Shown in pieces: positions 5,080 through 6,815 of a stretch of DNA of 6,815 nucleotides (position 1 is its first letter; each line of letters opens with the position of its first letter). The translations under genes and the position numbers were made by a program. The notes under the pieces were generated by a model that did no database searches, was not told where the DNA came from, and worked only from the letters and a program-made list of their open reading frames with translations. The stretch lies in NCBI GenBank assembly GCA_023432845.1, contig JAEZEY010000424.1, positions 1 to 6,815 of the forward strand, written 5' to 3'. The DNA comes from Pseudomonadota bacterium. GTDB taxonomy: Bacteria; Pseudomonadota; Alphaproteobacteria; Rhizobiales; Xanthobacteraceae.

Positions 5080-5978
5080 GGCTCGGCCTCCCGGCGCCGC
5101 AGCGCCTTCACCAGCAGCAGCGCAGACAGCAAGACGATCAGCAGAAGCAGCACCGCCAACGCCGAGGCCAGTGGCCAGTCGCGGTTGTTGAAGAACTCGG
5201 TCCACAGCACCCGGCCCAGCATCAGCGTATCCGGCCCACCGAGCAGATCGGGAATAATGAATTCGCCGAGCGCCGGGATGAAGACCAGCAGCCAGCCCGC
5301 GAATACGCCGGGCAGCGACAGCGGCAACGTCACGCGGAAGAACGCCTTGAGCGGTCGCGCGCCCAGATCCTGCGCCGCCTCAATGAGCGACCAGTCCATG
5401 CGCTCCAGCACCGCATAGATCGGCAGCACCATGAAGGGCAGATAGGAATAGACGATGCCGAGATGCACCGCGAACTCGGTGTGCAGCAGGGTCAGCGGCT
5501 GCGAAATCACACCGAGCTTGATGAGCGCGCTGTTGATCAGGCCGTTGGTGTTGAGCAGTCCGGTCCAGGCGTAAGTGCGGATCAGAAATGATGTCCAGAA
5601 CGGCAGGATCACCAGCATCAGCAGGGCGAAGCGGGCCCGGTCGCCGGATCGTGCAATGGCGTAGGCCATGGGATAGGCGATCACGAGCGTGATCATGGCC
5701 GAGGATGCCGCGATCCGCATCGACGATACGAAGGCCGCGATATAGAGCGAGTCCGAAGTGACGGTCAGATAGCTGGCGATCGTGCCGTTGAATATCGGCC
5801 AGAAACCCGCACCCCATTCGAACAGCGGCGTGAACGGCGGCGCGCCGAGCCGCGGCTCGGACAGACTCACGGTAGCGACGATCAGCACCGGCAGCAGCGT
5901 GAAGACGATCAGCCAGACCGTCGTCGTGCCGAGGATGACGCGCCGCAGCCCCCGCCCCGCGCCCGTCGTCATCGTCAT
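5076..5978 (-). CDS. Polyamine-type ABC transporter permease, PotH/PotB family
   Basis: First permease of the importer, 300 residues, forming the channel as a heterodimer with the PotI-like protein. The first membrane segment (about residues 14-38, with WLIVFTLLPVLIVATVSLS) is followed by a periplasmic loop. The PotB/PotH hallmark LPFWTSFLIRTYAWTGLLN is at residues 125-143, and a further segment (LGIVYSYLPFMVLPIYAVLE) at 173-192. The EAA motif is at about 200-220 (EAAQDLGA then FFRVTLPLS). FIPALGEFIIPDLLGGPDT (residues 233-251) is also typical of the family. The ATG at 5978 overlaps the ATPase stop in an ATGA junction, which is why I choose it over the ATG two codons later. The gene likewise overlaps the next permease by four bases, so the three genes form a tightly coupled operon. 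Confidence 0.92.
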   Translation of the reverse strand: MTMTTGAGRGLRRVILGTTTVWLIVFTLLPVLIVATVSLSEPRLGAPPFTPLFEWGAGFWPIFNGTIASYLTVTSDSLYIAAFVSSMRIAASSAMITLVIAYPMAYAIARSGDRARFALLMLVILPFWTSFLIRTYAWTGLLNTNGLINSALIKLGVISQPLTLLHTEFAVHLGIVYSYLPFMVLPIYAVLERMDWSLIEAAQDLGARPLKAFFRVTLPLSLPGVFAGWLLVFIPALGEFIIPDLLGGPDTLMLGRVLWTEFFNNRDWPLASALAVLLLLIVLLSALLLVKALRRREAEP

Positions 5979-6815
5979 GACGTCAGCACCCGCGCAGCAG
6001 ACGGCTCCCACGAAACAAACACCTGATCACCGGCCGCAAGCGAGCCGAGCCGCGCCATGTCGGCCGGGGCCAGCCGCGCCTGCACCGTCTTGCCGGTCTC
6101 CAGCATGACGTAGCAGACGTAGGCGTTGCCTAAGAACACGACGTTGCCCAGGGTCCCGGCCAGCACGTTCGGCGACGCCGGCCTCTCCTTCGACAGCGCC
6201 AGCTGCTCTGGCCGCACCATGACGGTCACGTCGGCCCCTTGCGCACAGTGGTCGGTCACCGCCAGGGTCGACCACACCTCGGTGCAATCGACCGCGGCGC
6301 CGGCTTTGGTGACCCTGCCGCCGAACAGATTGGCGACACCGAAGAAATCCGCGGCAAAGCGCGACTGCGGCGCATCGTAAAGTTCGCGCGGACTTCCGAC
6401 TTGGCAAAGCGCGCCATCGCGCATCAGCGCGATGCGGCTCGCCATGCTCATCGCCTCTTCCTGATCGTGCGTCACCATGACGAAGGTGATGCCGACGCGC
6501 TCACGCAAGGCCACGAGTTCAAGCTGAGCGCGCTCGCGCAGCTTCTTGTCCAGCGCACCCAGCGGCTCGTCGAGCAACAGAATCTTCGGGTTCTTCACCA
6601 GCGCGCGGGCGAGCGCGACACGCTGGCGCTGGCCGCCGGACAACTGGTGCGGCTTGCGCGCACCGAACGTGCCCATGTCGAACATGGCAAGCGCGGCGGC
6701 GACGCGCTCGCGAATCTCGTCGCGCGGCCGCCGTTCTTCCTCCAGGCCGAAGGCAACGTTGTCGGCCACGGTCAGATGCGGAAACAGCGCGTAGGATTGG
6801 AACATCATGTTGACC
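5975..6815 (-). CDS. Polyamine-type ABC transporter ATP-binding protein, PotA/PotG family (5' end cut)
   Basis: The energising ATPase of the importer. The reading frame is open to the right edge, so the N-terminus with the Walker A loop is outside; 279 residues are visible. They start with VNMMFQSYALFPHLTVADNV, containing the Q-loop glutamine. Then come the ABC signature LSGGQRQRVALARAL (fragment residues 58-72), Walker B ILLLDEP (78-84) with the D-loop GALD, and the switch histidine in VTHDQEEA (residue 116). The region from about residue 160 on (FFGVANLFGGRV, then VRPEQL, then the LG-N and Y-V strands) is a TOBE-type C-terminal domain typical of PotA/PotG and related ATPases. A fairly standard total of about 350-380 residues would place the start roughly 200-300 bases beyond the window. 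It shares an ATGA overlap with the downstream permease. The Met-Met at 6808 is internal and not the start. Confidence 0.93.
   Translation of the reverse strand, partial: VNMMFQSYALFPHLTVADNVAFGLEEERRPRDEIRERVAAALAMFDMGTFGARKPHQLSGGQRQRVALARALVKNPKILLLDEPLGALDKKLRERAQLELVALRERVGITFVMVTHDQEEAMSMASRIALMRDGALCQVGSPRELYDAPQSRFAADFFGVANLFGGRVTKAGAAVDCTEVWSTLAVTDHCAQGADVTVMVRPEQLALSKERPASPNVLAGTLGNVVFLGNAYVCYVMLETGKTVQARLAPADMARLGSLAAGDQVFVSWEPSAARVLTS

Noticed and set aside
5080..5205. Longer N-terminus for the PotI-like permease starting at 5205
   Set aside because: The extra 42 residues are frame-shifted sequence of the upstream permease, hydrophilic and Ala/Gly-rich; the ATGA junction at 5079 is the expected start.
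4597..5418. Plus-strand open frame of 273 codons over the two permease genes
   Set aside because: Antisense to genes with conserved EAA motifs and membrane segments; its own translation is Arg/Gln-rich with no domain.
1..6815. Mobile elements, tRNA or rRNA genes, CRISPR arrays
   Set aside because: No transposase or integrase frame, no terminal inverted repeats, no tRNA-like or rRNA sequence, and no regularly spaced repeats were seen.

Overview
The window looks like the chromosome of a GC-rich alphaproteobacterium, most likely a Rhizobiales member of the Bradyrhizobium/Rhodopseudomonas/Xanthobacteraceae type. The evidence is high GC with G/C-ending codons, strong GGAGG-type ribosome sites, Tat-exported Sox proteins and a polyamine-type ABC operon. 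This placement is inference from style and gene content, not from a marker gene. Three blocks are visible.

Block 1 (bases 1-3440) is part of a thiosulfate-oxidising sox cluster, almost all on the minus strand. In transcription order it holds a SoxW-like periplasmic thioredoxin, soxY, soxZ, a single gene that fuses soxX and soxA, and at the left edge the first 46 codons of soxB. In the known pathway SoxXA oxidatively couples thiosulfate to the C-terminal GGCGG cysteine of SoxY held in SoxYZ. SoxB then hydrolyses off sulfate, and thioredoxins such as SoxW help keep cysteines in the right redox state. A small plus-strand gene for a secreted 82-residue protein of unknown function sits between soxXA and soxB. 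It is convergent with soxXA across a perfect hairpin terminator and divergent from soxB. No soxV, soxCD or soxR is visible; they may lie outside.

Block 2 (3441-4263) is the divergent region upstream of soxW and a plus-strand gene for an exported, helical 243-residue protein of unknown function with three internally similar segments. The soxW upstream region and the soxY upstream region each carry a related inverted repeat of the form ATTC-N8-GAAT (one perfect, one imperfect). This suggests shared control by an ArsR-family sulfur-sensing repressor.

Block 3 (4267-6815) is a minus-strand ABC importer operon of the spermidine/putrescine (PotABC/PotGHI) type: ATPase (5' end cut by the window), then two permeases, each pair joined by an ATGA stop/start overlap. 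No substrate-binding protein is in view. Only 3 bases separate its last stop codon from the stop of the convergent block 2 gene.

The most notable points are the SoxX-SoxA fusion (a predicted three-haem protein), the replacement in its SoxA part of the usual haem-1 cysteine ligand by histidine, the pair of matching candidate operators, and the two uncharacterised exported proteins beside the sox genes.
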